DNA from: Christiangramia fulva
Lineage (GTDB): Bacteria > Bacteroidota > Bacteroidia > Flavobacteriales > Flavobacteriaceae
DNA length: 64,000 bases
Assembly: GCF_003024155.1 (NCBI RefSeq)
Contig: NZ_CP028136.1
Span: 1,550,001 to 1,614,000, forward strand
Direction of reading: 5' to 3'
The position numbers and the translations under genes were made by a program. Shown here piece by piece: positions 18,442 through 25,715 of the stretch (position 1 is the first letter of the stretch; every line of letters begins with the position of its first letter). The notes under the pieces are model-generated. The model was not told the origin of the DNA, searched no databases, and worked only from the letters and a program-made list of their open reading frames with translations.

Positions 18442-18996
18442 TTGTTGAAAAAGTTTTTAGTATTACTTCTGCTTCTGTTATGTTTTTCCTTACAGGGGTT
18501 TTCGCAAATCATTGAGCCAAAGAATCCTACCGTAAAGGTTGCCGGAGATTTACTGTTGTTTACTTTACCTGCAACGGCATTTGCTACCACTATGGTTTTA
18601 AAAGATAGAAAAGGAGCCTGGCAGTTTACTAAAAGCTTTTTCTTTAATGAAGCGGTCACCTTCGGCTTAAAAGTAGCATTGAATAAACCACGCCCTTTTA
18701 ATAATGGAGACAACGCATTTCCCTCTGGCCATACTTCCACCACCTTTCAAAGCGCTTCTTTTATCCATCAAAGGTATGGTTTCAAATATAGTATTCCCGC
18801 CTATGCTTTGGCCGGTTTTACTGCCTTTAGCCGAATAAACGCCCAAAAACACGATGGCTATGATATACTTGCCGGAGCCGTGGTAGGAATTGGCAGTACA
18901 CTTTTATTTACTACCCCATATCAGGAAGAACATATGCAATTGACTTTTAGCAGCACAAATGATGAATATTTGATAGGTTTTAAATACAGTTTTTAA
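18442..18996 (+). CDS. PAP2-family phosphatase
   Basis: A 184-aa protein with a TTG start (18442 or 18445) and an N-terminal export signal ending near QGFSQ. All three PAP2 signature motifs are present: KVALNKPRP, FPSGHTS and SRINAQKHDGYD, giving the catalytic His and phosphohistidine pair. Hydrophobic segments at about 24-42 and 145-160 fit a small membrane-associated lipid phosphatase. Family members act on phosphatidate, undecaprenyl diphosphate or lipid A phosphates. Because it follows a PmrA-like box, lipid A or undecaprenyl-phosphate modification is an attractive but unproven role. Confidence 0.88.
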   Translation: MLKKFLVLLLLLLCFSLQGFSQIIEPKNPTVKVAGDLLLFTLPATAFATTMVLKDRKGAWQFTKSFFFNEAVTFGLKVALNKPRPFNNGDNAFPSGHTSTTFQSASFIHQRYGFKYSIPAYALAGFTAFSRINAQKHDGYDILAGAVVGIGSTLLFTTPYQEEHMQLTFSSTNDEYLIGFKYSF

Positions 18997-19495
18997 AATG
19001 AATGGAATAATTGATTTTTTCTTCAACCTGGACATGACCATCCAATTAAAATTAGAGAAGCAAGTTAAGTTCGAAAATGACGTTTATTTTACTATATTTT
19101 TAATAAGAAAAAAATCGTTCTGATTTAAAATCACCCTTAGCAGACCAATGACAGGAAAAGTGATTTTAATAGAAAACTCTCTAAAAACAGCAAGCTAAGT
19201 ATTGGTGAAAAAGGAGGGGTTCACCTGGAAAGCTCACACTGCTGAGAGAGAAATAGAGTATTGAAACCAAATTCTCCTAGAACTTACAATAGCGATCACT
19301 ATCACAAATTTTGAGCGACCGGCCAACGGTTAGGGTTGGGGTTGAATTAAGCAGTTGCTTAATTATGGGGATGTTCGCTAAAGTGTGTACTTTTATTCAT
19401 AGTGATAAAATTTGTGGTAATACCAAATTACGTTAAAGGGGGAAATCCCTCTTTTAAATATTTTACCCGACACTACTGTTTTAAAATCAAATTGT
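18997..19495. other. 499-bp gap rich in hairpins
   Basis: No convincing gene. Observed symmetry includes TTAAAATCAC (19125-19134)/GTGATTTTAA (19160-19169), GGTGAA/TTCACC near 19203-19224, and TTAAGCA-GT-TGCTTAA near 19350. Around the last, GCGA and TCGC flank a G-rich GGTTAGGGTTGGGGTTG tract, itself flanked by ATCACTATCACAAATTTT and ATAGTGATAAAATTTGT, whose halves can pair only in crossed (alternative) fashion. This may be a long leader RNA of the next gene or mobile-element debris. Confidence 0.35.
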
Positions 19496-20380
19496 ATGGT
19501 GGACTATAAAATTTTTTATCCCATTCTGGATGAATTGGGAGGCCCGGTTTTGATTGTGTTATTTTCTCTCTTGCTTTATTTTGAATATAAACGGCCCCTG
19601 CGAATTTGGGTGGTGAACTTGAAAAGTCACATAATTAGAAATTTTGGGGTAGCTATCCCCGCCCTGGCAATTTTGAGGTTATTCCTCATACCGGCCGAAG
19701 TGGCCGCCAGTTTTTGGGTTACTCAGAATGAATTCGGGATTTTATATTTATTCCCGCTGCCAAACTGGATGCGGTACATTCTCGCTTTCCTGTTGTTAGA
19801 TTATCTGCTCTACATCTGGCATTGGTTAAATCACAAAATTCCCTTTCTATGGCGTTTTCATAATGTTCATCACACCGATCTTGATTTAGGTGTTACTACC
19901 GCTCTAAGGTTTCACTTTGGAGAAATTTTTTTGAGTAGTTTTTTTAGAATTGCAGGTATAATATTGATTGGAGCAGGCCCGGTAATTGTGCTCATATATG
20001 AAGTGCTTTTCCAGTCTTCGGTGGCTTTTCATCACAGCAATTTAAAACTGCCTTTTAAACTCGAGAAGATCATAAATTATATAATTGTTACTCCGCGTAT
20101 GCATGGAATCCATCATTCAATGGTACAGAGGGAAACAGATTCAAATTATTCCAGTTTTCTCACTATCTGGGATCGGCTGCATCGTACCCTTCGTCTTAAT
20201 ATCCCGCAGGATGATATTGTGGTGGGGATTCCCGGTTATAGTTCAGATGGCTACGATCACACGGTCAAAGGCTTACTTTCACTTCCGTTTCGAAAGCAAA
20301 AGGAATATTGGAAATTACCGAACGGTACAACGCCAGAACGTCCGGCTCAAAAAGACAATCCCTTCCGGTTAAAGCCATAG
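19496..20380 (+). CDS. Sterol desaturase/fatty acid hydroxylase family protein
   Basis: A 294-aa integral membrane protein with four or more hydrophobic helices (about 15-30, 50-70, 90-110, 150-175). It has the His clusters that bind the di-iron centre of this superfamily: HWLNH, HNVHH, HHS and HGIHH. Family enzymes hydroxylate or desaturate lipids such as sterols, carotenoids or fatty acids. The bacterial substrate is unknown. It stands alone, followed by an intrinsic terminator, after a long hairpin-rich leader. Confidence 0.88.
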   Translation: MVDYKIFYPILDELGGPVLIVLFSLLLYFEYKRPLRIWVVNLKSHIIRNFGVAIPALAILRLFLIPAEVAASFWVTQNEFGILYLFPLPNWMRYILAFLLLDYLLYIWHWLNHKIPFLWRFHNVHHTDLDLGVTTALRFHFGEIFLSSFFRIAGIILIGAGPVIVLIYEVLFQSSVAFHHSNLKLPFKLEKIINYIIVTPRMHGIHHSMVQRETDSNYSSFLTIWDRLHRTLRLNIPQDDIVVGIPGYSSDGYDHTVKGLLSLPFRKQKEYWKLPNGTTPERPAQKDNPFRLKP

Positions 20381-20390
20381 ATTTTTCATT

Positions 20391-20420
20391 AAAAAGAGGA
20401 AACCGGGCTTCTTCCTTTTT
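20391..20420 (+). terminator. Terminator after the hydroxylase gene
   Basis: AAAAAGAGGAA pairs with TTCCTTTTT (one bulge) around a 10-nt loop, ending in a T run at 20420. Confidence 0.6.
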
Positions 20421-20553
20421 GGTTTATTCAGTTTCTGAAATTACCTTGAAAGTAAGGATGCCTGCTATGATTTCTGCATAAATTTTCCCTTCAATTTCTC
20501 CAAAATTCTTTCCGTAGACCAATTTGTTAAGTATCTGTTAAATCCCTGCGGAA

Positions 20554-20598
20554 TGTCATAATACCGACATTTTAAAGGATGATTAACTTCTAAATTGT
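20554..20598 (+). promoter_or_regulatory. Crp/Fnr-type site (TGTCA class) and promoter upstream of egtD
   Basis: TGTCATAATACCGACA (20554-20569) is an imperfect TGTCA-N6-TGACA palindrome. TAAATTGT (20591-20598) starts 29.5 bp from its centre, the same distance as at seven other sites in the window. The transcript would have a leader of about 160 nt before egtD. Confidence 0.5.
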
Positions 20599-20763
20599 TA
20601 TCAGTTCCATTTTAACCCTGAAAGGAGGATAAACCTGCATTTTAGACCAAATTTTAAAATCAATAAATCAAAATCTGTCAGGAAAATGCTAATTGTCGAC
20701 GATTAGACCAGGTATCATTGTTAAAATGAAATGGAACAACCGGAAAAATAAATTTTATAGTAA

Positions 20764-21759
20764 ATGAAAAAAGCCAGTGGAAGCAAAAAAACACTCCTTA
20801 TGGATTTGCCCAAATTTGAATCTGAATTTGAAAAGGATGTTTTTATAGGATTAAGATCCTACCCTAAATATTTAAAATCAAAGTACTTTTACGATCGTGC
20901 AGGAGATTTGATATTTCAGGAGATAATGGAACTTCCGGAGTATTATCTTACCAGTAGTGAACACGAGATCTTAAACAATATGAAGGCACAAATTTTCAGT
21001 TATCTGAAACCGGATGCTCCTTTTCAGTTAATAGATCTTGGAGCGGGTGATGCTAAAAAGACCCGGGTTTTACTCGATTACCTTATTCAACAGAAATCAA
21101 ATTTCACTTATATACCTGTAGATATTTCGGCCAATGCGGTAAACCAGTTGACCTCAAGTTTGCAGAGGCAATATGGAAACCTCCAGGTTGTAGGCTTAAG
21201 TCAGGAATATTTATCTGCATTAAGAAGTCTTTCTCAGGAACAAAAAAAGCTTGTACTCTTTTTAGGTTCGAGTATTGGTAATTTTACGAGGAATGAAACA
21301 CTGGACTTCCTAAAAGACATATTTTCAACCCTGAATGTAGATGACCTTTTACTCATAGGTTTTGATTTAAAAAAAGATCCAAATACCATACTTGCTGCCT
21401 ATAACGATAACAAAGGGGTTACCGCGCGTTTCAATTTAAATTTATTGAAAAGGATCAACCGGGAGTTGGGAGCAAATTTTGATTTGGATTACTTTGAGCA
21501 TTATCCTTCCTATCACGAAGAAAAAGGTGAGGCCAGAAGCGCTCTTGTGAGTTTACGTGCACAAGGGGTAGAAATACCCGGGATTAATTTGACTATCCGG
21601 CTGGAGAAGGGAGAAAAAATTGATACAGAGGTTTCCAGGAAGTACAATTTTATAGAGATACAGCGGCTGGCTGAGCAATCGGGCTATGAAATTCTTGCCA
21701 ATTTTACCGATTCCAGAAAATACTTCGCCAATTCAGTCTGGAGGAGAAAAAAACAATAA
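20764..21759 (+). CDS. egtD: L-histidine N-alpha-methyltransferase (EgtD-like)
   Basis: A 331-aa SAM-dependent methyltransferase of the EgtD/DUF2260 family, near the usual ~320-330 aa. The N-terminal signature LRSYPKYLKSKYFYDRAGD and YYLTSSEHEIL is typical, the SAM-binding loop is LIDLGAGDAKKT, and FLGSSIGNF is the next conserved motif. EgtD trimethylates histidine to hercynine, the first step of ergothioneine synthesis. The usual partner EgtB (sulfoxide synthase) is not adjacent; an ECF sigma factor gene follows 18 bp downstream instead. It may supply hercynine, work with a distant EgtB, or methylate another substrate. Confidence 0.85.
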   Translation: MKKASGSKKTLLMDLPKFESEFEKDVFIGLRSYPKYLKSKYFYDRAGDLIFQEIMELPEYYLTSSEHEILNNMKAQIFSYLKPDAPFQLIDLGAGDAKKTRVLLDYLIQQKSNFTYIPVDISANAVNQLTSSLQRQYGNLQVVGLSQEYLSALRSLSQEQKKLVLFLGSSIGNFTRNETLDFLKDIFSTLNVDDLLLIGFDLKKDPNTILAAYNDNKGVTARFNLNLLKRINRELGANFDLDYFEHYPSYHEEKGEARSALVSLRAQGVEIPGINLTIRLEKGEKIDTEVSRKYNFIEIQRLAEQSGYEILANFTDSRKYFANSVWRRKKQ

Positions 21760-21777
21760 AATCATTCCATAAATCCT

Positions 21778-22392
21778 ATGAAAGTAAAAATCACGCAGGA
21801 AAATACAGAGTCTTCAAATGAGATCTTAAGCCATTGGGTAGAAAAATATACTGATACCCTCTATTCCTGGGCATTTTATAAGACTTCGGATGTACAGACT
21901 GCAGAAGACCTTGTTCAGGAAACTTTTCTTGCGGCCTGCAAGAATTATGAGAGTTTTCAATATAAGAGTAAACCAAAAACCTGGTTGTTTGCAATTTTGA
22001 ACAATAAAATTATTGACTATTACAGAAAGAAATCCCGCGATTCGGTAAGATTGGAAAATAGTATCCATAATAATAAAGAATACTCAATCCTGGAGCAGAC
22101 CTACGATAGTAAAGGATATTGGAAAGAAGATAAAAAGCCAGTGGATTGGAATCTTGACGAACAGGAAACAAATTTACTGGACAATACAGAATTCAATGGT
22201 CTATTGCAGCATTGCCTTATAAAACTTCCCCCTTTATGGTCATCTGCAGTAAAATTAAAATACCTGGAGGGAAGGGGTGGAACTGATATTGTTCAGGAGC
22301 TGGATATCACTTCGGCGAATTACTGGCAGATTATACATCGGTCAAAACTTTTTTTGCGGGAATGCCTTGAAAAATTATGGTTCCAAAAATAA
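21778..22392 (+). CDS. ECF-type sigma factor
   Basis: A 204-aa sigma-70 family protein. Region 2 is clear (DTLYSWAFYKTSDVQTAEDL then VQETFLAA, with PKTWLFAILNNKIIDYYRKK) and region 4 follows after an atypically long linker (about 95-135): LPPLWSSAVKLKYLEGRGGT with a helix-turn-helix. It shares a transcription unit with egtD (18-bp gap) and a small Cys/His protein (4-bp gap) that is probably its anti-sigma partner. Confidence 0.9.
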   Translation: MKVKITQENTESSNEILSHWVEKYTDTLYSWAFYKTSDVQTAEDLVQETFLAACKNYESFQYKSKPKTWLFAILNNKIIDYYRKKSRDSVRLENSIHNNKEYSILEQTYDSKGYWKEDKKPVDWNLDEQETNLLDNTEFNGLLQHCLIKLPPLWSSAVKLKYLEGRGGTDIVQELDITSANYWQIIHRSKLFLRECLEKLWFQK

Positions 22393-22396
22393 AAAT

Positions 22397-22654
22397 ATGT
22401 TTAAAATAATGCGCAAACTGATGATTTCCTGCAAGAAAGCAGGGATCCTTACTGAAAAAAAGATTGCTCGTAAGTTAAATGCGATCGAGACTGTAGAACT
22501 TATTTTGCATACCAGTGTATGTAAAGCTTGTAAACAATATGAAGTGCAAAGTAACTTCATAGAAAAATCTTTAAATCACAAAATAGAATCTCCTGAAAAA
22601 CGGGATCTCGCAGATTTAAAGAAAAAAATAAAAAAGTCATTACCCGCAAAATAA
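22397..22654 (+). CDS. Small zinc-finger anti-sigma-like protein
   Basis: An 85-aa protein from the ATG at 22397, 4 bp after the sigma gene; an upstream in-frame start inside the sigma gene is less likely. It contains Cys at position 12 (LMISCKKAG) and HTSVCKACKQY, an H-x3-C-x2-C motif as in zinc-binding anti-sigma (ZAS) domains. There is no transmembrane helix, so it would be a soluble cytoplasmic anti-sigma factor. The fit to the ZAS motif and the gene order are observed; inhibition of the adjacent sigma factor is inferred. Confidence 0.7.
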   Translation: MFKIMRKLMISCKKAGILTEKKIARKLNAIETVELILHTSVCKACKQYEVQSNFIEKSLNHKIESPEKRDLADLKKKIKKSLPAK

Positions 22655-22824
22655 TTTGGTTTCTCGCTTTTACATGGAGCTGCAGGTAATTCAAATTCTA
22701 TTGTAAATCTAAAAATTGAGTTAAAAAACATTTTTAGCTGTCAGGATTTAAAGATCGCCAGTCTCATCCAGTGAAATTGGATCACGAGATTCAATAAAAT
22801 AATTGATAACTAAAATGTTTTATT

Positions 22825-23313
22825 ATGAAAACGAAGAAATTTAACCTTCAAACTCTTTTTGCAATTCTTTTGATGCTGGCCCTTTTTGGACCAACGCCTT
22901 CCGTAAATGCTCAAACCGCACATTCTCAAACGGTAAAACCTGTTACCGTCGAATCAAAGATGGATTTTGATGGCACTATTGAAGCCGTTAAAAAATCGGT
23001 CTCAGGAGGTGGAATGATGGTACTTGCAGAACTTAATCAGGGAAAAATTCTTTCAATGACCGGACTTCAAGTTAAAGGACATTCCTTTTTTGTTGGAAAT
23101 CCCAACGTAGGAAAAGAAGCCTTTTCAGCCGATCCTTCAGTAGGTGTTGTTATTCCAGTGAGAATAAATGTTTATGAAGAAAATGGAAAGACCTTCATTA
23201 ATTATTTCAAGCCTTCTGATCTTTTTGCCTCCTTTGATGATAAAAAAGTCAAAATGATAGGTGCAAAATTGGATGATAAGCTGCAAATGATGATGAAAAT
23301 GATTTCAAAATAG
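22825..23313 (+). CDS. Exported DUF302 domain protein
   Basis: A 162-aa protein with a signal peptide (about 1-30, ending VNAQ) and a DUF302 domain: TIEAVKKSVSGGGMMVLAEL, then FFVGNPNVGKEAFSADPSVG, VIPVRINVYEENGKTFINY and a Met-rich C terminus (KLQMMMKMISK). DUF302 proteins are small alpha/beta proteins of uncertain role, often found next to redox or metal-stress genes. A strong terminator follows, so it may be transcribed alone from the 170-bp gap upstream. Confidence 0.85.
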   Translation: MKTKKFNLQTLFAILLMLALFGPTPSVNAQTAHSQTVKPVTVESKMDFDGTIEAVKKSVSGGGMMVLAELNQGKILSMTGLQVKGHSFFVGNPNVGKEAFSADPSVGVVIPVRINVYEENGKTFINYFKPSDLFASFDDKKVKMIGAKLDDKLQMMMKMISK

Positions 23314-23322
23314 AGATCTTCT

Positions 23323-23357
23323 AAAGGCCGATATGTGATAAATTATCGGCCTTTTTT
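23323..23357 (+). terminator. Terminator after DUF302 gene
   Basis: AAAGGCCGATA (23323-23333) and TATCGGCCTTT (23344-23354) form an 11-bp stem followed by a T run. Confidence 0.9.
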
Positions 23358-23372
23358 TAAAAAAACAAAGAA

Positions 23373-24038
23373 ATGAAATCTAAAAAACTAAAGATTGGAT
23401 TTTTGCTGTTGCTATTATTACTGAGCGCAGTTGGCCCTATTCTATTTCCTTTGGCGCAAGCTGGTTATGGTAAGTTATCTGTAATGGCGTTGAAATATTT
23501 AGTCCCTTCAATAATATTAATTTTTATTGTTCTATTATTTATTCACAATCTAAAGTTTTCACTTCTCAAAAGACAAATAATTACCGGAATTCTCGCAGGA
23601 TTCGCCGGGACTATAGGATTGGAGATTGTAAGAATAATAGGTTATAAAATAGGTTGGATGCCTGGAAATCTTCCCCAGCTTATGGGCGTATTACTTTTAG
23701 ATCAATTTGCCACGGGTCCCAATCTAACTTCAAATCTCGCCGGATGGGCATATCATTTCTGGAATGGAGCCGCCTTTGGTATTATATACAGCCTTTTAAC
23801 AGGACGTGGAAAAATATGGATGGGGATGGTCTTCGGCTTTTTAATTGGCGTGGGATTTATGGTTAGCCCGGTAGTTAAATCATTAGGAATTGGAATTTTC
23901 GGACTTCAGTTTAAAGATGGCTATCAGTTTATAATGACCGTTGTTCTGGCTCATTTGGCTTTTGGTGCGGTTTTAGGTTTTCTGGTGAAGAAAATGAATA
24001 AGGGAACGCCAGGTTTCCCCGGGCTATTAAAAAGTTGA
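23373..24038 (+). CDS. Polytopic membrane protein, unknown
   Basis: A 221-aa protein with about six hydrophobic segments (around 7-30, 40-60, 70-90, 105-125, 140-165, 190-210). Conserved-looking polar positions sit inside the membrane part (FAGTIGLEIVRIIGYKIGW, WAYHFWNGAAFG). No family is recognised with confidence; the glycine-rich helices resemble small YagU/DUF1440-like or DUF6789-like membrane proteins. It begins 60 bp after the DUF302 gene, past the terminator, so it probably has its own promoter or depends on read-through. Confidence 0.65.
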   Translation: MKSKKLKIGFLLLLLLLSAVGPILFPLAQAGYGKLSVMALKYLVPSIILIFIVLLFIHNLKFSLLKRQIITGILAGFAGTIGLEIVRIIGYKIGWMPGNLPQLMGVLLLDQFATGPNLTSNLAGWAYHFWNGAAFGIIYSLLTGRGKIWMGMVFGFLIGVGFMVSPVVKSLGIGIFGLQFKDGYQFIMTVVLAHLAFGAVLGFLVKKMNKGTPGFPGLLKS

Positions 24039-24120
24039 TACCTATTGTCTAAAGTTGAAAAATTTTGTGCGGATAAAACAGGATTAGAAAAACTGAAATA
24101 GAAAGAAAATTTAATCAGAA

Positions 24121-24756
24121 ATGGAATCGCCCGCCAGCATAGAAAAAATTTCGGCGATAAACAGAAAAATGGATGAGCCAGTAAAAAAAGCGGTTTATTT
24201 TATGGCCGATATCAGCGGCTTTTCCGGTTTTGTGGAAAATACCGCCATTAAGCATAGCATCCAGATTATTTCTGAATTGCTTGAAACTCTTCTTGACAAT
24301 AATGTCCTGGAGATGAACCTGGTTGAAATTGAGGGTGATGCTCTTTTTATGTTTTCTGAAAAAACCTTTGATTTTAAACAATTGGAAGATCAGGTTTCTA
24401 AAATGTTAATGGCTTTTCGCCAGCACCTAATAAATTACGATCAGAAACGCATTTGCAATTGTAAGGCCTGTTCAGACGCTATAAACCTGAAGTTAAAATT
24501 TATAATCCACTTTGGCAGACTCGATTTCATTAAAGTTAGGGAGATCATAAAGCCTTATGGCAAAGATGTAAATCGCGTTCACAGATTGCTCAAAAATGAT
24601 ATCCCAAAAAAAGAATATTTGTTGCTGAGCTCTCCGGGAATTCGTCATTTTAAACTTGATCATAGAATTTCAGATTTTGAACAACTAGCCTCACATTATG
24701 ATATTAAAATGCTTCCTTACTACTATAAAGATTTGGAGATATCTAAGAATGATTGA
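24121..24756 (+). CDS. DUF2652 protein with class III cyclase-like motifs
   Basis: A 211-aa soluble protein. The core FMADISGFSGF (Asp30) and EIEGDALFMF (Asp73) match the two metal-binding aspartates of class III nucleotide cyclases. The segment YGKDVNRVHRLL contains the N-x3-R pair (Asn151, Arg155) that corresponds to the transition-state residues. At the position of the adenine-specifying Asp of adenylate cyclases there is Lys144. A Cys-rich insertion (ICNCKACSDA, 111-120) lies between. DUF2652 is the family match; enzymatic activity is an inference that the motifs allow but do not prove. The gene has no close operon partner. Confidence 0.75.
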   Translation: MESPASIEKISAINRKMDEPVKKAVYFMADISGFSGFVENTAIKHSIQIISELLETLLDNNVLEMNLVEIEGDALFMFSEKTFDFKQLEDQVSKMLMAFRQHLINYDQKRICNCKACSDAINLKLKFIIHFGRLDFIKVREIIKPYGKDVNRVHRLLKNDIPKKEYLLLSSPGIRHFKLDHRISDFEQLASHYDIKMLPYYYKDLEISKND

Positions 24757-24822
24757 TCCAAATTTTTACAGTAAATCCTCAAAAAACCAGGGAAGCCAAT
24801 AGAGATAATTTAAAATATTAAA

Positions 24823-25554
24823 ATGGATAAAAAATTCAATGAACTTAAAGCAGTCTATATAAACTGCACTCTTAAAAAATCTCCAAATAAAAGCCACACA
24901 AGATCTTTAATTGATCTTTCAGCAAATATTATGAAATCTGAAGGTGTAAGGGTAGAGATCATTCGTTTAGCCGATTATCACATACCGGTAGGAGTTCAAC
25001 CTGATATGACCAAAGAAGGTGAAAGTAAAGACGACTGGCCAAAATTATATGAAAAAATAATGTCGGCTAATATACTGGTAATTGGGACTCCAATTTGGCT
25101 TGGAGAAAGATCCTCAATCGCTTCGAAATTGATTGAGCGGCTTTATGGAATGAGCGGATTCCAGAATGAAAAAGGGCAATATATCTATTATGGAAAAGTA
25201 GGGGGATGTTTAATAACCGGAAATGAAGATGGTGTCAAGCACTGTTCTATGGGCATTCTATATGCCCTTCAGCATTTAGGCTACAGTATTCCTCCACAGG
25301 CCGATGCTGGCTGGATTGGAGAGGTTGGCCCTGGTCCCAGTTATGGGGATACCGAGTGGAATGGAGAAAAGAAAGATCCGCCGGTAGGTTTTAATTCCGA
25401 TTTTACAAACAGGAATACCACCTTTATGACCTATAATCTATTGCACCTGGCAAAAATGCTGAAAAATAACGGAGGCTATCCTGAATATGGGAATTCCAGG
25501 AAAGACTGGGACGATGGTACCCGCTGGAATTTTGAAAATCCGGAATATCGGTAA
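24823..25554 (+). CDS. Flavodoxin-fold NAD(P)H-dependent oxidoreductase
   Basis: A 243-aa protein with the NADPH-dependent FMN reductase/flavodoxin-like fold: an N-terminal strand and phosphate loop (VYINCTLKKSPNKSHTRSLI), ANILVIGTPIWLGERSS and YYGKVGGCLITGNEDGVKH. It is a soluble FMN-binding reductase, perhaps of quinones or azo compounds. The C-terminal extension (about 190-243) is longer than the minimal domain. It precedes the PoxB operon by 161 bp and may share a redox-stress theme with it. Confidence 0.82.
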   Translation: MDKKFNELKAVYINCTLKKSPNKSHTRSLIDLSANIMKSEGVRVEIIRLADYHIPVGVQPDMTKEGESKDDWPKLYEKIMSANILVIGTPIWLGERSSIASKLIERLYGMSGFQNEKGQYIYYGKVGGCLITGNEDGVKHCSMGILYALQHLGYSIPPQADAGWIGEVGPGPSYGDTEWNGEKKDPPVGFNSDFTNRNTTFMTYNLLHLAKMLKNNGGYPEYGNSRKDWDDGTRWNFENPEYR

Positions 25555-25715
25555 TTCTTGATTTAAAAAACATTGGTAATGTAATTCCAGACCGAAGCAC
25601 CAAAGGCCACCTTGGTCGTTTATTGAATGTTACTCTGACCTGCTTATTTTACCAGAATCCCAGGTGATTTTACAACTGCCGGGTTAACATTGTTTTTCTT
25701 AAAAAAATAAAAAAT

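Noticed and set aside
18998..19123. 41-aa frame just after the PAP2 gene
   Set aside because: No homology or structural pattern recognised, and it lies at the head of a hairpin-rich noncoding gap; cannot be supported beyond chance.
19320..19345. GGTTAGGGTTGGGGTTG tract as telomere-like repeat or integron attC site
   Set aside because: Only two imperfect units, and the attC consensus boxes are not matched; kept only as part of the hairpin-rich gap.
22277..22396. Upstream start for the small anti-sigma-like gene inside the sigma gene
   Set aside because: It would overlap the sigma gene by 116 bp; the ATG at 22397 lies 4 bp after the sigma stop and gives the normal size for such proteins.
22733..22750. 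TGTCA half-site upstream of the DUF302 gene
   Set aside because: The second half-site is absent (AAAGA instead of TGACA), so it does not fit the palindrome.
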